Source: an uncultured Lachnospiraceae bacterium (GTDB taxonomy: Bacteria; Bacillota; Clostridia; Lachnospirales; Lachnospiraceae). From it: a stretch of DNA of 64,000 bases. The notes under the pieces are model-generated. The model was given only the letters and a program-made list of their open reading frames with translations. It was not told where the DNA came from and ran no database searches. The translations under genes and the position numbers were made by a program. This document shows, one piece after another, positions 33,456-45,445 of this stretch (position 1 is the stretch's first letter; every line of letters starts with the position of its first letter). The stretch lies in assembly GCA_900316625.1 (NCBI GenBank), contig ONDO01000005.1, positions 1-64,000 on the forward strand, given 5' to 3'.

Positions 33456-33665
33456 TCATTTTTTATGTGCTTTGCGCTGCTCATACAGTCTGGTCAGTGC
33501 TTCCTGCTCGTACTGCTCATCACTTGTTTTAGCGATCTCTGTCTGAATCCGAGCCTTCCGGGCACGAATCTTCTGTAGATCCTCTTCGGCCAGTTTCTCT
33601 TCTTCTTGCAGACGTCGCAGCTCTAACATCAGGTCATCTAGTTTTTCTCTATCCTCTGCTGTCAT
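33456..33665 (-). CDS. Small coiled-coil protein downstream of atpC
   Basis: 69 residues, more than half Glu, Lys, Arg or Gln, predicted to be a single helix or coiled coil (EKLDDLMLELRRLQEEEKLAEEDL). GGGAA precedes the ATG. It lies 21 bp after atpC and just before the operon terminator, so it is probably the last gene of the ATP-synthase operon. No homologue is recognised. A link to the synthase, or chance retention, cannot be decided from sequence. Confidence 0.6.
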   Translation of the reverse strand: MTAEDREKLDDLMLELRRLQEEEKLAEEDLQKIRARKARIQTEIAKTSDEQYEQEALTRLYEQRKAHKK

Positions 33666-33686
33666 ATAATTCCCACTTCCCAGTGA

Positions 33687-34099
33687 TTATATCCGCTTTG
33701 CAAGATCCTGGCGAACCAGAGATTTCTTCAATGCCATCTCTGCTCTTACCATATCTACTCCTGCTTCGTGTCTCGCAATACGATCATGTGCACGCTTCTC
33801 TGCAGCCTCTGCTCGACTGACGTCGATTTCATCCGGCCACTCGGCAATCTCTGCCATCAGCGTCACCTTATCAGGACGTACTTCTCCGAAGCCAGCATGC
33901 ACTGCTGCTTCTTTCACTCCGTCTTCCTCGTGAATTCTAACAACTCCAGGTGCAAGAACTACGGTAAGCGGAATATGTTCCTTATATACACCGATCTCGC
34001 CCTCTGTCGTGTTGAACTCGATCATGGAAGCCTCGCCCTCATAGAAGACGCGGTCCGGTGTAATGATTGTGACATGAAACTGATTCTCAGCCAAATCCA

Positions 34100-34100
<1 letters not shown>
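33687..34100 (-). CDS. atpC: ATP synthase F1 subunit epsilon
   Basis: 137 residues. Central-stalk subunit that couples rotation and can inhibit ATP hydrolysis. N-terminal beta-sandwich: FHVTIITPDRVFYEGEASMI and GEIGVYKEHIPLTVVLAPG. The C-terminal two-helix part begins EIDVSRAEAAEKRA. Its ATG overlaps the atpD stop by one base (TAATG). Confidence 0.97.
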
Positions 34101-36396
<2,296 letters not shown>

Positions 36397-36421
36397 ACGG
36401 AGTCACCACCTTCTCTTAAGA

Positions 36422-37927
36422 CTATTTATAGTTCTTCTTGCACTCTTCAATCGCCTGCACCAGCTTATCCTTCATTTCGTCGGACAGAGCCTTGGTGTCG
36501 CGGATCGACTGCGTTACTTCCGAATACTTGGTCTCTACCAGTTCGATCAGTGCATCCTGGAAACGAAGCACGTCAGCAGTCGGAATATCCAGAAGATATT
36601 TCTGTGTTGCTGCGAAGATGATCAGGATCTGGTGCTCAACCGGCATCGGGCTGTACTGGGGCTGCTTTAACATCTCACGAATGCGTTCGCCCTGTGCCAG
36701 CTGTTCTGCAGTGGCCTTATCCAGGTCAGAACCAAACTGTGCGAATGCTGCAAGCTCACGATACTGTGCAAGTTCTACACGGATGGGTGCTGCGATCTTC
36801 TTCATTGCCTTGATCTGAGCCGATCCACCAACGCGGGATACGGACAGACCTGCATTGATTGCTGGACGGAAGCCTTCGTTGAATGCATCGGTCTCAAGAT
36901 AGATCTGACCATCTGTAATAGAGATGACATTGGTCGGAATGTATGCTGATACATCACCTGCCTGGGTCTCAATGATGGGAAGAGCGGTAAGAGATCCGCC
37001 ACCGAGGTCATCGGACAGACGGGCTGCACGCTCTAACAGTCTTGAGTGCAGATAGAAGACATCTCCGGGATATGCTTCACGTCCTGGCGGTCTCTTCAGC
37101 AGCAGGGAGAGGGTACGATAAGCTGTCGCATGCTTGGACAGATCATCATAGATGATCAGAGCATCCTGGCCATTTTCCATCCACTCTTCACCCATTGCAC
37201 ATCCTGCATAGGGTGCGATGTACTGCAGAGGTGCCAGCTCAGATGCAGTTGCTGCGACAACAATGGTATAGTCCATTGCGCCGTGCTCTTTGAGCTCATT
37301 TACAAGATTCGCAACAGTCGATGCTTTCTGACCGATTGCAACATAGATACATTTTACTCCCTGGCCCTTCTGATTAATGATGGTATCCAGGGCAATTGCT
37401 GTCTTACCAGTCTGCTTATCTCCGATGATCAGCTCTCTCTGTCCACGTCCAATAGGAATCATGGAATCGATTGCCTTAATACCGGTCTGCAGAGGGGTAT
37501 CAACTGATTTTCTGGAGATAACGCCGCTTGCAACTCTCTCTACTCGACGATACTTGTCGGTTTCGATGGGGCCTTTGCCATCGATGGGCTGACCCAGCGC
37601 ATTTACGACACGACCCAGAAGGGCATCTCCTACAGGGACTTCTACTACTCGTCCGGTTGTCTTAACGGTATCACCTTCACTAATACTTGAAGCGTTACCG
37701 AGAAGTACCGCACCAACGTTGTCTTCTTCCAGGTTCATGACCATTCCGTAGACTTCGCCGGGGAACTCGAGCAGTTCTCCCTGCATTGCGTTTTTCAGTC
37801 CATGAATATGTGCGATACCGTCTGCTGTCTGCACAACAGTACCTACATCGGAGACTTCCAGCTTAGAAGCATAGCGCTTCATCTGCTCCTTGATCACAGA
37901 ACTGATCTCTTCCGGTTTCAGATTCAT
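36422..37927 (-). CDS. atpA: ATP synthase F1 subunit alpha
   Basis: 501 residues. Non-catalytic nucleotide-binding subunit. P-loop [11 protein letters not shown], arginine-finger region in the [15 protein letters not shown] segment, and N-terminal [16 protein letters not shown]. Standard length. Confidence 0.98.
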   Translation of the reverse strand: MNLKPEEISSVIKEQMKRYASKLEVSDVGTVVQTADGIAHIHGLKNAMQGELLEFPGEVYGMVMNLEEDNVGAVLLGNASSISEGDTVKTTGRVVEVPVGDALLGRVVNALGQPIDGKGPIETDKYRRVERVASGVISRKSVDTPLQTGIKAIDSMIPIGRGQRELIIGDKQTGKTAIALDTIINQKGQGVKCIYVAIGQKASTVANLVNELKEHGAMDYTIVVAATASELAPLQYIAPYAGCAMGEEWMENGQDALIIYDDLSKHATAYRTLSLLLKRPPGREAYPGDVFYLHSRLLERAARLSDDLGGGSLTALPIIETQAGDVSAYIPTNVISITDGQIYLETDAFNEGFRPAINAGLSVSRVGGSAQIKAMKKIAAPIRVELAQYRELAAFAQFGSDLDKATAEQLAQGERIREMLKQPQYSPMPVEHQILIIFAATQKYLLDIPTADVLRFQDALIELVETKYSEVTQSIRDTKALSDEMKDKLVQAIEECKKNYK

Positions 37928-37940
37928 GAAGTCTTCTCAC

Positions 37941-38492
37941 CTACCTTAACTGTATCTGCGACAGGCTGTGTGCCAGATCGTTCAGTCTGGTTTTCACACT
38001 GCTGTCCACCACGCGGTCACCGATTCTGATCTGCATTCCGCCAATCAGGCTCGGGTCGATCTCATATGAGATCTCCAGGGACTTGTATTCCGTTGTTTCG
38101 AGAAGACGGTTTTCAATCGCTTTCTTCTTCTCGTCTGACAGTTCCATAGGAACCGTCACCGTACATTTCCCAATCTTCCTGTATTCCTTCACTTCATCCA
38201 CGAAGTAGTTCATAACGTCTACAACGCTTTCGAAGTGGTGCTTCTCAACCAATAAGTGGAGAAGTTCGAGGGTCTCATCGGAGATTTTGCCTTGCCAAAC
38301 CGTATCTAAGAGGCTCTGTTTCTCCTCCTCTGATACTTCCGGATGGTTCATGATCTGAATGAATTCAGGATCTTCCTGCAGGATTGAAGCGATTGCTTCT
38401 GCTTCCTTCTGCAGTTCATCCATACGGTCCGGCTGTTCGGTTGCCAGAGCATACATGGCGTCTCCGTAGACCTTGGAGACTAATTTTGCCAT
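37941..38492 (-). CDS. atpH: ATP synthase F1 subunit delta
   Basis: 183 residues. Stator subunit linking alpha to the b dimer. N-terminal helical domain (VYGDAMYALATEQ) and C-terminal IDPSLIGGMQIRIGDRVVD-type signature are typical. Overlaps atpF by 13 bp. Confidence 0.95.
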   Translation of the reverse strand: MAKLVSKVYGDAMYALATEQPDRMDELQKEAEAIASILQEDPEFIQIMNHPEVSEEEKQSLLDTVWQGKISDETLELLHLLVEKHHFESVVDVMNYFVDEVKEYRKIGKCTVTVPMELSDEKKKAIENRLLETTEYKSLEISYEIDPSLIGGMQIRIGDRVVDSSVKTRLNDLAHSLSQIQLR

Positions 38493-38995
38493 GTGGAATC
38501 ACCCATTTCTTTCAAAGTTTCATCAACCAGGCTTTCCTGAATTGTAACGTCCATGTTGGATGCAACAACCTTTCCAGCCATAGCCTGTGCCACCTGAATG
38601 ATCTCCTGCTTCATGCTGTCACGTACACGCTTCTCCTCAAGAGCGACTTCTTCATTTGCTCTTGCGATAATACGTGCCGCCTCTGCCTTGGCATCTGCGA
38701 CGATACGCTCTTCATTTTTCAGAGCCTTCTTCCTTGCCTCCGTCAGGATTGCTTCCGCTTCTTCATCAGCCTTCTGAAGCTTTGCTTCATACTCTGCCTT
38801 AAGGAGCTTGGCTTGTTCCTGATCGTTCGCTGCATTCTCTAATTCTCCGGCAATCTTTGCCTTACGGTCTTCGAGAAGTTTACGAACCGGATTGAAAAGA
38901 AGGTGAGACAGGATGAGGAAGAGAAAGAATACTGCGATTGCCAGGAGTGCTGCATCATGCAGCAACTGGAAATCCAGGTTAAATAATCTTTCCAT
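38480..38995 (-). CDS. atpF: ATP synthase Fo subunit b
   Basis: 171 residues. Peripheral stalk. One N-terminal membrane helix (LLAIAVFFLFLILSHLLF) followed by a long charged helix (KAEYEAKLQKADEEAEAIL). Only one b gene is present, so a homodimer is expected. Confidence 0.96.
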   Translation of the reverse strand: MERLFNLDFQLLHDAALLAIAVFFLFLILSHLLFNPVRKLLEDRKAKIAGELENAANDQEQAKLLKAEYEAKLQKADEEAEAILTEARKKALKNEERIVADAKAEAARIIARANEEVALEEKRVRDSMKQEIIQVAQAMAGKVVASNMDVTIQESLVDETLKEMGDSTWQN

Positions 38996-39034
38996 ATTCC
39001 GACCAGTCCCTCCTTTCTCTTAATAGTTGCCCGA

Positions 39035-39322
<288 letters not shown>

Positions 39323-40060
39323 TTATTCTTCACTGTCGCCAATCGCTCCGGACACGAAGGTCATGGTCAGCATTGTGAATACATAGGTTTGGATCGTTCC
39401 CGAGAAGAGATCGAAGTAAACATGAAGTGCTGCCGGCCACACATATGCGAATCGGTTCACCATGCCATACATGAGAGCCATGATGATTGTGCCGGATAGC
39501 ACATTTGCAAATAGACGAAGGGATAAAGAGATGGGCACCGCAATATCAGAGATGATATTAATCGGCAACCAGAGCGGCAACCATGGCGGCAGCGGCGAGG
39601 TCTTGGAAATCCATAGATCCTTGGGGCTGTTGTACTTCACTTCGTTGTAATGGATCATCACGAAAGTGATCAGGGCCAGAGCCAGGGTTGTACCATAATC
39701 TGCGGTAGGAGGTCTTAAGCCAAAAAGACCGGAGATATTCGATACCCATATGAAGATAAAGATAGTTGCGATGTAATTACGATACTTATAGGCATGCTTG
39801 CCCATAGAAGTAGATACCATTCCATCGAAGAATTCCACCATCATTTCGAGAACATTCTGGAATCCATCGGGAACCTCTGTTGCGCTCTTGATTTTTCTGT
39901 TGGCGATAAGCGCAAACAGAATGAGCGTCAGCATGACGATGAGAATACATACATGCGATGTGGTGATCCAGACAGTGTGGCCGAATAGTTCATAGGAGAA
40001 CAAGCCGTGGATCATGAAGTCCACATCCGCTACGGATGACATAAAGATTTGTCCTGTCAC
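39323..40060 (-). CDS. atpB: ATP synthase Fo subunit a
   Basis: 245 residues with five or six membrane helices. Stator channel for the coupling ion. The essential arginine lies in SLSLRLFANVLSG. LPLWLPINIISDIAVPISL precedes it, as in the family. It starts 4 bp inside the end of the atpI-like gene. Confidence 0.96.
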   Translation of the reverse strand: MTGQIFMSSVADVDFMIHGLFSYELFGHTVWITTSHVCILIVMLTLILFALIANRKIKSATEVPDGFQNVLEMMVEFFDGMVSTSMGKHAYKYRNYIATIFIFIWVSNISGLFGLRPPTADYGTTLALALITFVMIHYNEVKYNSPKDLWISKTSPLPPWLPLWLPINIISDIAVPISLSLRLFANVLSGTIIMALMYGMVNRFAYVWPAALHVYFDLFSGTIQTYVFTMLTMTFVSGAIGDSEE

Positions 40061-40497
40061 TGATCTTCCTCCTTAGTTGTTAACCCCAATTCATCTGAGT
40101 CTTCCTCCTCCCAGTCATGCAGGACATGTCTGTGGATAAAGGGCTGTGCGTATGCACAGATCTTAAGACCCAAAATTCCAAGAAAGGCGGGTATCAAGCT
40201 TCCCAGCCTGAAATACATCATTAGAAACAGAATAATTGCTACTACAATATAGCGTAGTAGGGATTTAATTTTGAGACGGGTAAGTGACGCCGCTTCCGTA
40301 TCAACAGCATCCCGAATGACCGATGCGATGGAGATTGCCATATAGACTGCCAAGGCAATTCCAATGACCGAACCAGATACATAGTGCAGTCTGTCGTCCA
40401 CCAGCCATACCCCGATGCAAATGAGGAGCAAGCCATAGATAAGGATTGACCCAACCAATGCCGGAAGCCCTTCATTTAACCTTCGAAGTGCATTCAT
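40057..40497 (-). CDS. atpI: ATP synthase assembly protein I (AtpI-like)
   Basis: 146 residues with four membrane helices, acidic C-terminus. AtpI-like proteins assist assembly of the c-ring. Placed directly before atpB as usual and overlapping both neighbours by 4 bp. Sequence conservation in the family is low, so the call rests on topology and position. Confidence 0.8.
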   Translation of the reverse strand: MNALRRLNEGLPALVGSILIYGLLLICIGVWLVDDRLHYVSGSVIGIALAVYMAISIASVIRDAVDTEAASLTRLKIKSLLRYIVVAIILFLMMYFRLGSLIPAFLGILGLKICAYAQPFIHRHVLHDWEEEDSDELGLTTKEEDQ

Positions 40498-40721
40498 CGA
40501 TTAATAAACTTTCTCAGGATAATATAGACACTGCGGAAACCCGCAATCGCCCCCACAAAGAAACCGACGATAACCAACCAGTTGATACCAACCTTTTTCC
40601 CCAGCCACCAGGCACCGTAAGTGCAGATGACAATTGGCACTAACATGGTGATCGTGACCTGACTGATCATGACCAAAAGTTCAAGAATTTCGCGGTTATA
40701 TTGACGTTTGTCTCTATTCAA
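40494..40721 (-). CDS. atpZ: AtpZ/AtpI-type small membrane protein
   Basis: 75 residues. Two membrane helices; VISQVTITMLVPIVICTYGAWWL-like text is split here: ISQVTITMLVPIVICTYG, then GFFVGAIAGFRSVYIIL, which fits the AtpZ family proposed to form a Mg/Ca channel with AtpI. The start is a TTG at 40719-40721 with GGAG at seven bases. A TTG seven codons earlier lies over the ribosome-binding site and is rejected. Its stop overlaps the atpI start as ATGA. Confidence 0.78.
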   Translation of the reverse strand: MNRDKRQYNREILELLVMISQVTITMLVPIVICTYGAWWLGKKVGINWLVIVGFFVGAIAGFRSVYIILRKFINR

Positions 40722-40745
40722 GACGATACTCCACCCTCCCAAAAA

Positions 40746-41231
40746 TTACAAGTCGATTTTGATGTGTCGACCGGTCGGTTCGTACTTACGGAACTTGACG
40801 CCGGCAGCCCTTAACATGCGCTTTGAGGCAATTGTCGAAGGCGTGTGTTCGTACTTGTCTGAATCATAGATGATCTCTGTGATTCCGGACTGAATAATAG
40901 CCTTGGCACACTCATTACAAGGGAAGAGACTGACATAGAGTTTGGACCCCTCTAAGGAACCGCCTCTGAAGTTCAAAATAGCATTCAGTTCACTATGTGT
41001 CGTGTAGAAATATTTATTATTGAGAGGATCTCCTTCTCTGTTCCAGGGAAACTCTTCATCCGAACAGCCCTTGGGAAACCCATTGTATCCCATGGATAAA
41101 ATCTTATTATCCTGGCTGACGATGCAGGCGCCTACCTGCGTGTGGGGATCTTTCGAGCGCATTCCTGACATGATGGCAACGCCCATGAAGTACTCATCCC
41201 ATGAGATATAATCCTTACGCTTGTCACTCAC
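40746..41231 (-). CDS. comEB: Deoxycytidylate deaminase
   Basis: 161 residues. Deaminates dCMP to dUMP for thymidylate synthesis. Zinc motif HSELNAI (His and catalytic Glu) and PCNEC (two Cys). GACIVSQDNKILSMGYNG is the family N-terminal strand. In the same run as sua5 and the atp genes, as in other Firmicutes. Overlaps the phosphatase-like gene by 8 bp. Confidence 0.96.
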   Translation of the reverse strand: MSDKRKDYISWDEYFMGVAIMSGMRSKDPHTQVGACIVSQDNKILSMGYNGFPKGCSDEEFPWNREGDPLNNKYFYTTHSELNAILNFRGGSLEGSKLYVSLFPCNECAKAIIQSGITEIIYDSDKYEHTPSTIASKRMLRAAGVKFRKYEPTGRHIKIDL

Positions 41232-41709
41232 AGTTCTTCTCCTCTTTCTCCTGCTTGAGTCGATCTACGAATTTCGTCAGTGAATTTCTTAAAGTCTCAT
41301 AACAGAGCCCATAGGTTGCCAGTGGGCCACCATAGGGATCCATGGTCTCTAATACTTCTCCTACATAATAGGAGAGAACGTATACATTCTCTTCATTGGC
41401 AGAATCAAAGTGCGCTAGAATCTGTTTTCTCTGCTTCTGGTCCATAGTGAATATCAGTGTTTTATCGGTGATCTCTTCATTCTTGAGTTCCTTGGATGAG
41501 AAACCCTCCATGCTGATTCCCTTGCCTGCTAAAACCGCTTCTGTTTTCTGATTCAGCGGTTCTGGGAATGCAACCACCAATCCTCTTGCAAGAATCTCTA
41601 TCGGATACTCTTCCCCAAGAAGATCGGATAGAATTCCTGCCGCCATCGGTGCACGACTGATACCATTCCCCGCCGCAAATATGATTCTTCTAACCTGTGA
41701 TAATTCCAT
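41224..41709 (-). CDS. Low-molecular-weight protein tyrosine phosphatase-like protein lacking the catalytic Cys
   Basis: 161 residues with the LMW-PTP fold pattern and position (between sua5 and comEB, where ywlE-type phosphatases normally lie). The active-site loop, usually VCxGN(I/T)CRSP, reads IIFAAGNGISRAP: Ala replaces the nucleophilic Cys, and the Ser after Arg is Ala. The general-acid region DPYGG near residue 125 remains. It is therefore predicted to be inactive as a phosphatase but may still bind phosphoproteins. Confidence 0.82.
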   Translation of the reverse strand: MELSQVRRIIFAAGNGISRAPMAAGILSDLLGEEYPIEILARGLVVAFPEPLNQKTEAVLAGKGISMEGFSSKELKNEEITDKTLIFTMDQKQRKQILAHFDSANEENVYVLSYYVGEVLETMDPYGGPLATYGLCYETLRNSLTKFVDRLKQEKEEKNCE

Positions 41710-41738
41710 ATCTGCTCCTTTGTCCCCCCTTTGAACGA

Positions 41739-42788
41739 TTACGCCTCAATCACATGATGTCCGGCAGCTTTTAAAAGTCGGTTCATAATCGCCTGTCCTA
41801 TGCGAGGCGTATCAAAGCTCTCGGTATACATCTTCTCGATGCCAAGCTCATCAAAATCTCTTAAAATACCATAGAGATTATGAGCGATCGTGTCCTCATT
41901 TTTCCGTTCCCCAACGGTAAGGATCGTATCGCAATCATAGAGCGCTTTAGTTTCCTCCGTAGCTATGACACCTACCTTAAAACCAGCGGCAAGATCTGCT
42001 TTCACGCAGGCGTTGATCTTCAGAACCACCTTGTCGCGATCACCCTCGACAATAGTAAGATCCCCCTTGGGAGCATAATGCTTATAGCGCATTCCTGGCG
42101 CCTTGGGACGAACATTCTTATCCACACCGAGAATACCGGGGTCCATTCGAACCTGCCCCAGGACCTCAGATAACATCTTTTCATTGATGTAACCAGGTCT
42201 TAAGATCGTCGGAATTTCGTCCGTCAGGTCAACAATGGTCGACTCCAGTCCGATATCCACGGAACCACCATCGATAATGCAATCGATTTTTCCATGCAGG
42301 TCTTCCCATACATGATCCGCTGTAGTAGGGCTGGGTCTTCCGGATGTATTCGCGGATGGTGCAGCGATCATAACCTTCGATTCGGTCAAAAAAGCTCGGG
42401 CTACGGGATGACTGGGCATACGGATTGCTACCGTGTCGAGTCCCCCGGTCGTTTCGAGAGGAATCACATCATTCTTGGGAAGGATCATCGTAAGCGGGCC
42501 CGGCCAGAATGCATCAGCAAGTTTTCTGGCACTCTCTGGTACCTCGGCTACGATCTCTTCTAATTCCGAAAAATCATGAATGTGTACGATCAGAGGGTTA
42601 TCGGAAGGTCTACCCTTGGCTGCATAGATTTTTTTTGATGCCTCAGGATTCTTCGCATCTCCGCCCAGTCCGTAGACTGTCTCAGTCGGAAAAGCAACAA
42701 GACCGCCCTCTTTTATCAGGCGGATTGCTTCCGATAAACTCTCTATCGACGGATGCTCCTTATCAACTGTAATCTTAAGTGTTTCCAT
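41739..42788 (-). CDS. tsaC: L-threonylcarbamoyladenylate synthase (Sua5 type)
   Basis: 349 residues: a YrdC domain (LVAFPTETVYGLGGDA, KGRPSDNPLIVHI, MIAAPSANTSGRPSPT) plus a C-terminal Sua5 domain, so the long Sua5 form rather than short TsaC. Makes the AMP-activated intermediate for t6A37 of tRNAs reading ANN codons. It lies 29 bp after GH18 and 29 bp before the phosphatase-like gene. Confidence 0.96.
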   Translation of the reverse strand: METLKITVDKEHPSIESLSEAIRLIKEGGLVAFPTETVYGLGGDAKNPEASKKIYAAKGRPSDNPLIVHIHDFSELEEIVAEVPESARKLADAFWPGPLTMILPKNDVIPLETTGGLDTVAIRMPSHPVARAFLTESKVMIAAPSANTSGRPSPTTADHVWEDLHGKIDCIIDGGSVDIGLESTIVDLTDEIPTILRPGYINEKMLSEVLGQVRMDPGILGVDKNVRPKAPGMRYKHYAPKGDLTIVEGDRDKVVLKINACVKADLAAGFKVGVIATEETKALYDCDTILTVGERKNEDTIAHNLYGILRDFDELGIEKMYTESFDTPRIGQAIMNRLLKAAGHHVIEA

Positions 42789-42817
42789 ATCTGCCTTCTC
42801 TACCAGTGCAAATAGAG

Positions 42818-44587
42818 TTAATTCATATAAGTAATAATGGTGTCCCAGATGCTTGACGGCTCGAAACCTAATTTCCAGAATGCTCCACCTGCGAGATTAT
42901 TCTTCTGCATCTCCATAAGCTTTGCAGACAGGGACTTGGTGTCTTCCATCCAGATCTGATACTTGGTTCCATCTTCTGTAAATTCGCCGTAATACTGAGC
43001 GATATCGTCCTGCCAGGTCATTTCTACCTGGTTCTGATCCACGAATTCCTGCGTCTTCTCGATGCCACGGGCAGATGAAGTAAGACCGGAATCGTCTGTG
43101 ATCCAGATTCTGGTGTAGAAGGGCATTCCGAGAACCAGCTGTTCTGCAGGAACCTCCTTCAACGTATCTGCGATACCTTCTTTAACGAAAGGAAGGGAAG
43201 CATTCGAACCAGCCTCTTCACTTCCGTTGTAATGCTCATCGTAAGCCATAAGAATGATGTAATCTGCATACTTTGCCTGCTCACTACGGTTATAGAACTC
43301 GGTGTAGGAGCTGGGCTTATAGTTGTCCACAGATAAGAAAAGGTCATTCTTACGACACTTGAGCGAAAGCTCTCTGATGAATTCGATATAACCATCCTTT
43401 GCATCAATGGAGAGGCTCTCGAAGTCAACATTAATACCATCGACATTGGCTGTGATTGCGGAGGCAATCAGGTTGTTCACCAGCGCATCTCTTGCGGAAG
43501 TGGTATTCAGTACCGTGGTGGTATCCACATCACTGTTTACGAAATTAGACACCAGAGCCCAAACCTGAATACCCGCTGCATGACAGGTCTGAACATAAGC
43601 GGCATCCGAATAGTCACTGATTCCGCCCTGATTATCCTGTAATCCATACCAGGTCGGGGAGATGACATTCATCCCCTTGGTATTCTGAAGAACCTTCGAC
43701 AGGCTCTGGTTCGCTGTCTGATTGGTCACCTGATGCCAGCCGAGACTGATCTTCGAACCAAAACTACGATGCTTGTAGTCTCTCTTCGGAAGAACCGCTG
43801 CCGTTTCTGTCTCCTCGATTGCTTTCATCTTACTGTTTTCAATGCAGCCGAGAACACCACGCTCATTTAATACCAGGCTCCACTTGCCATAATTCTCAAG
43901 GACAATAACCTGATCACCTTTTGCAGCATCATCAAGAATCTTCGACTTCACACCACCGAATCTACGATAAGCACCATTTCTACGAATGGTTGCCACCTGA
44001 TGCTTCCATCCTGCAGTTTCAATCACGATACGATTGGGATCCTGCTCTATGTAGAAACTTAAGTCGGTATAATTCTTAGCCCAGTTCAGATCGAGATAAA
44101 CCACGCCATCCTGCATAATAACAACATCTTTGTCATTGCTTGCCTGCTCACGGTCCACCAGATAGTCCTTCGACTGAAGATATGCCGTGATCACCTGACT
44201 GTCAGTTGTGTATCGAAGCGTATTCTCAACCGTGTCATATACGTATCCATCGTCGATTTTATCTTTGATAAATGTAAGGCTTACATAAGCTTCGCCTTCC
44301 CGTATAATACCCTGAGGGTCACTCTCTTTATCGTATTCCCCATTGGCAATGACCGCTGCCGACTCCTCACCACTCAGAGTAAAGTACTCACTCAGTGGCA
44401 TTCTCTCTCTTGTCGGTGCATATCTGATAATCATGAACACAAGGAAAGCAAGTATCAGCACAACGGCAAAAAGACCAGCAAGAATCAGTCCCTTCCCCGG
44501 GTCCTTTCTTCTACGTCTTCGCTCTACTCTGGACGTCTTTCGTCTATTCTCACTTGCTTCATTTATGGGATTTCTATCGGAATTCAT
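42818..44587 (-). CDS. Membrane-anchored GH18 glycosidase with SH3-like region
   Basis: 589 residues. Basic cytoplasmic N-terminus, one membrane helix (33-54), then about 200 residues with a copper-amine-oxidase-like and SH3-like part (EAYVSLTFIKDK; NYGKWSLVLNERG). The GH18 domain follows from about 280. The catalytic stretch is DGINVDFE (383-390), with Glu390 as acid and Asn in place of the second Asp. MAYDEHYNGSEEAG and GMPFYTRIW also fit the YaaH/SleL group. It probably trims peptidoglycan outside the cell. First gene of the run leading to atp; a TATAAT box lies about 40 bp upstream. Confidence 0.9.
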   Translation of the reverse strand: MNSDRNPINEASENRRKTSRVERRRRRKDPGKGLILAGLFAVVLILAFLVFMIIRYAPTRERMPLSEYFTLSGEESAAVIANGEYDKESDPQGIIREGEAYVSLTFIKDKIDDGYVYDTVENTLRYTTDSQVITAYLQSKDYLVDREQASNDKDVVIMQDGVVYLDLNWAKNYTDLSFYIEQDPNRIVIETAGWKHQVATIRRNGAYRRFGGVKSKILDDAAKGDQVIVLENYGKWSLVLNERGVLGCIENSKMKAIEETETAAVLPKRDYKHRSFGSKISLGWHQVTNQTANQSLSKVLQNTKGMNVISPTWYGLQDNQGGISDYSDAAYVQTCHAAGIQVWALVSNFVNSDVDTTTVLNTTSARDALVNNLIASAITANVDGINVDFESLSIDAKDGYIEFIRELSLKCRKNDLFLSVDNYKPSSYTEFYNRSEQAKYADYIILMAYDEHYNGSEEAGSNASLPFVKEGIADTLKEVPAEQLVLGMPFYTRIWITDDSGLTSSARGIEKTQEFVDQNQVEMTWQDDIAQYYGEFTEDGTKYQIWMEDTKSLSAKLMEMQKNNLAGGAFWKLGFEPSSIWDTIITYMN

Positions 44588-44721
44588 TTGATTTCCTTTC
44601 TCATATGCCTATAATCCATCAAATTATAGCACAATCGCACCTTATGTGCTATTTCCCCTTCTTCCCGCCCTTTTGATCTTCCGTCGAACACCACTCGCTC
44701 ATACGTGCGACATTCGATATG

Positions 44722-44762
44722 CAAAAAAACGACTGCCTCCTGATTCTTCAGAGACAGCCGTT
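44722..44762 (-). terminator. Rho-independent terminator of the kinase operon
   Basis: On the minus strand ACGGCTGTCTC pairs imperfectly with GGAGGCAGTCGT across a 10-nt loop, followed by seven T (A-run 44723-44729). Starts 33 bp after the last gene of the pair. Confidence 0.82.
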
Positions 44763-44794
44763 ATTCGATCCGCAGCAGACCTTTCCTAAATTAC

Positions 44795-45445
44795 TTATTT
44801 ACCATAGTTCATCTTTATTTTTCTCTTCTTTTTCTTACCCTCCATCGCCAGAAAGGCCCTGATTTCTTTCGCATCCTCATATGTGAGAAGATCCGGATTC
44901 TTGATATAGGGCGCAGCCTGCAGTGTAAAGCCATACTCCTCCTCAAAAGACTTCCTTAATTCCCTTGTATTGTCGAAGGTTACGAGATCACCCTTTTGTA
45001 TCCATCTTCGTTTGCTCCCATATTCTTCCACTTTTTCAAGGAATTCTTTTCTTTCGTAAGATACCATGCTTCCCAAATAGAATCTGCGCTCGCATTCCCG
45101 AAATCCTATATGGCTTTCGCCTTCCATCTCCCGGTAGAAGAAGATTACTACCTCATATCCCCTCTCCCGAATTCTCTCAGCCTCTCCCAGATATAGAGCA
45201 GGGAATATCTCCACACCCTTTCTTCGAAAACCCAGGATTCCTTCTGTAAGAATCACATCCTGTGTCACAAGATCTGAGAGTCTTGATTTCGTTCCTTTCT
45301 CGTTTACGACTTCAATCAGGGCTACCTTCTTGCGTAGTGTTACAGAATAATAACTCATAAGAGACATGGCCAGACGTAAGGCCTCGTCCGATATGATTCC
45401 GCACACAGCAATTGACAGTGCTTCTTTTGACCTCAGGAAACGCAT
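44795..45445 (-). CDS. ParA/MinD-like protein without a P-loop, partner of the kinase
   Basis: 216 residues, not assigned to a named family. The first 60 residues follow the ParA/MinD pattern: strand LSIAVCG, a loop, a helix, then KVALIEVVNE. The loop reads GIISDEALRL and lacks Gly-Lys-Thr. A second strand EVVIFFYR sits where ParA has its DxG strand. The C-terminus is Lys-rich (EGKKKKRKIKMNYGK). Its ATG directly abuts the stop of the kinase gene (zero gap), so the two are made together. It may act as a non-hydrolysing TadZ-like partner. Annotated from fold pattern only. Confidence 0.6.
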   Translation of the reverse strand: MRFLRSKEALSIAVCGIISDEALRLAMSLMSYYSVTLRKKVALIEVVNEKGTKSRLSDLVTQDVILTEGILGFRRKGVEIFPALYLGEAERIRERGYEVVIFFYREMEGESHIGFRECERRFYLGSMVSYERKEFLEKVEEYGSKRRWIQKGDLVTFDNTRELRKSFEEEYGFTLQAAPYIKNPDLLTYEDAKEIRAFLAMEGKKKKRKIKMNYGK

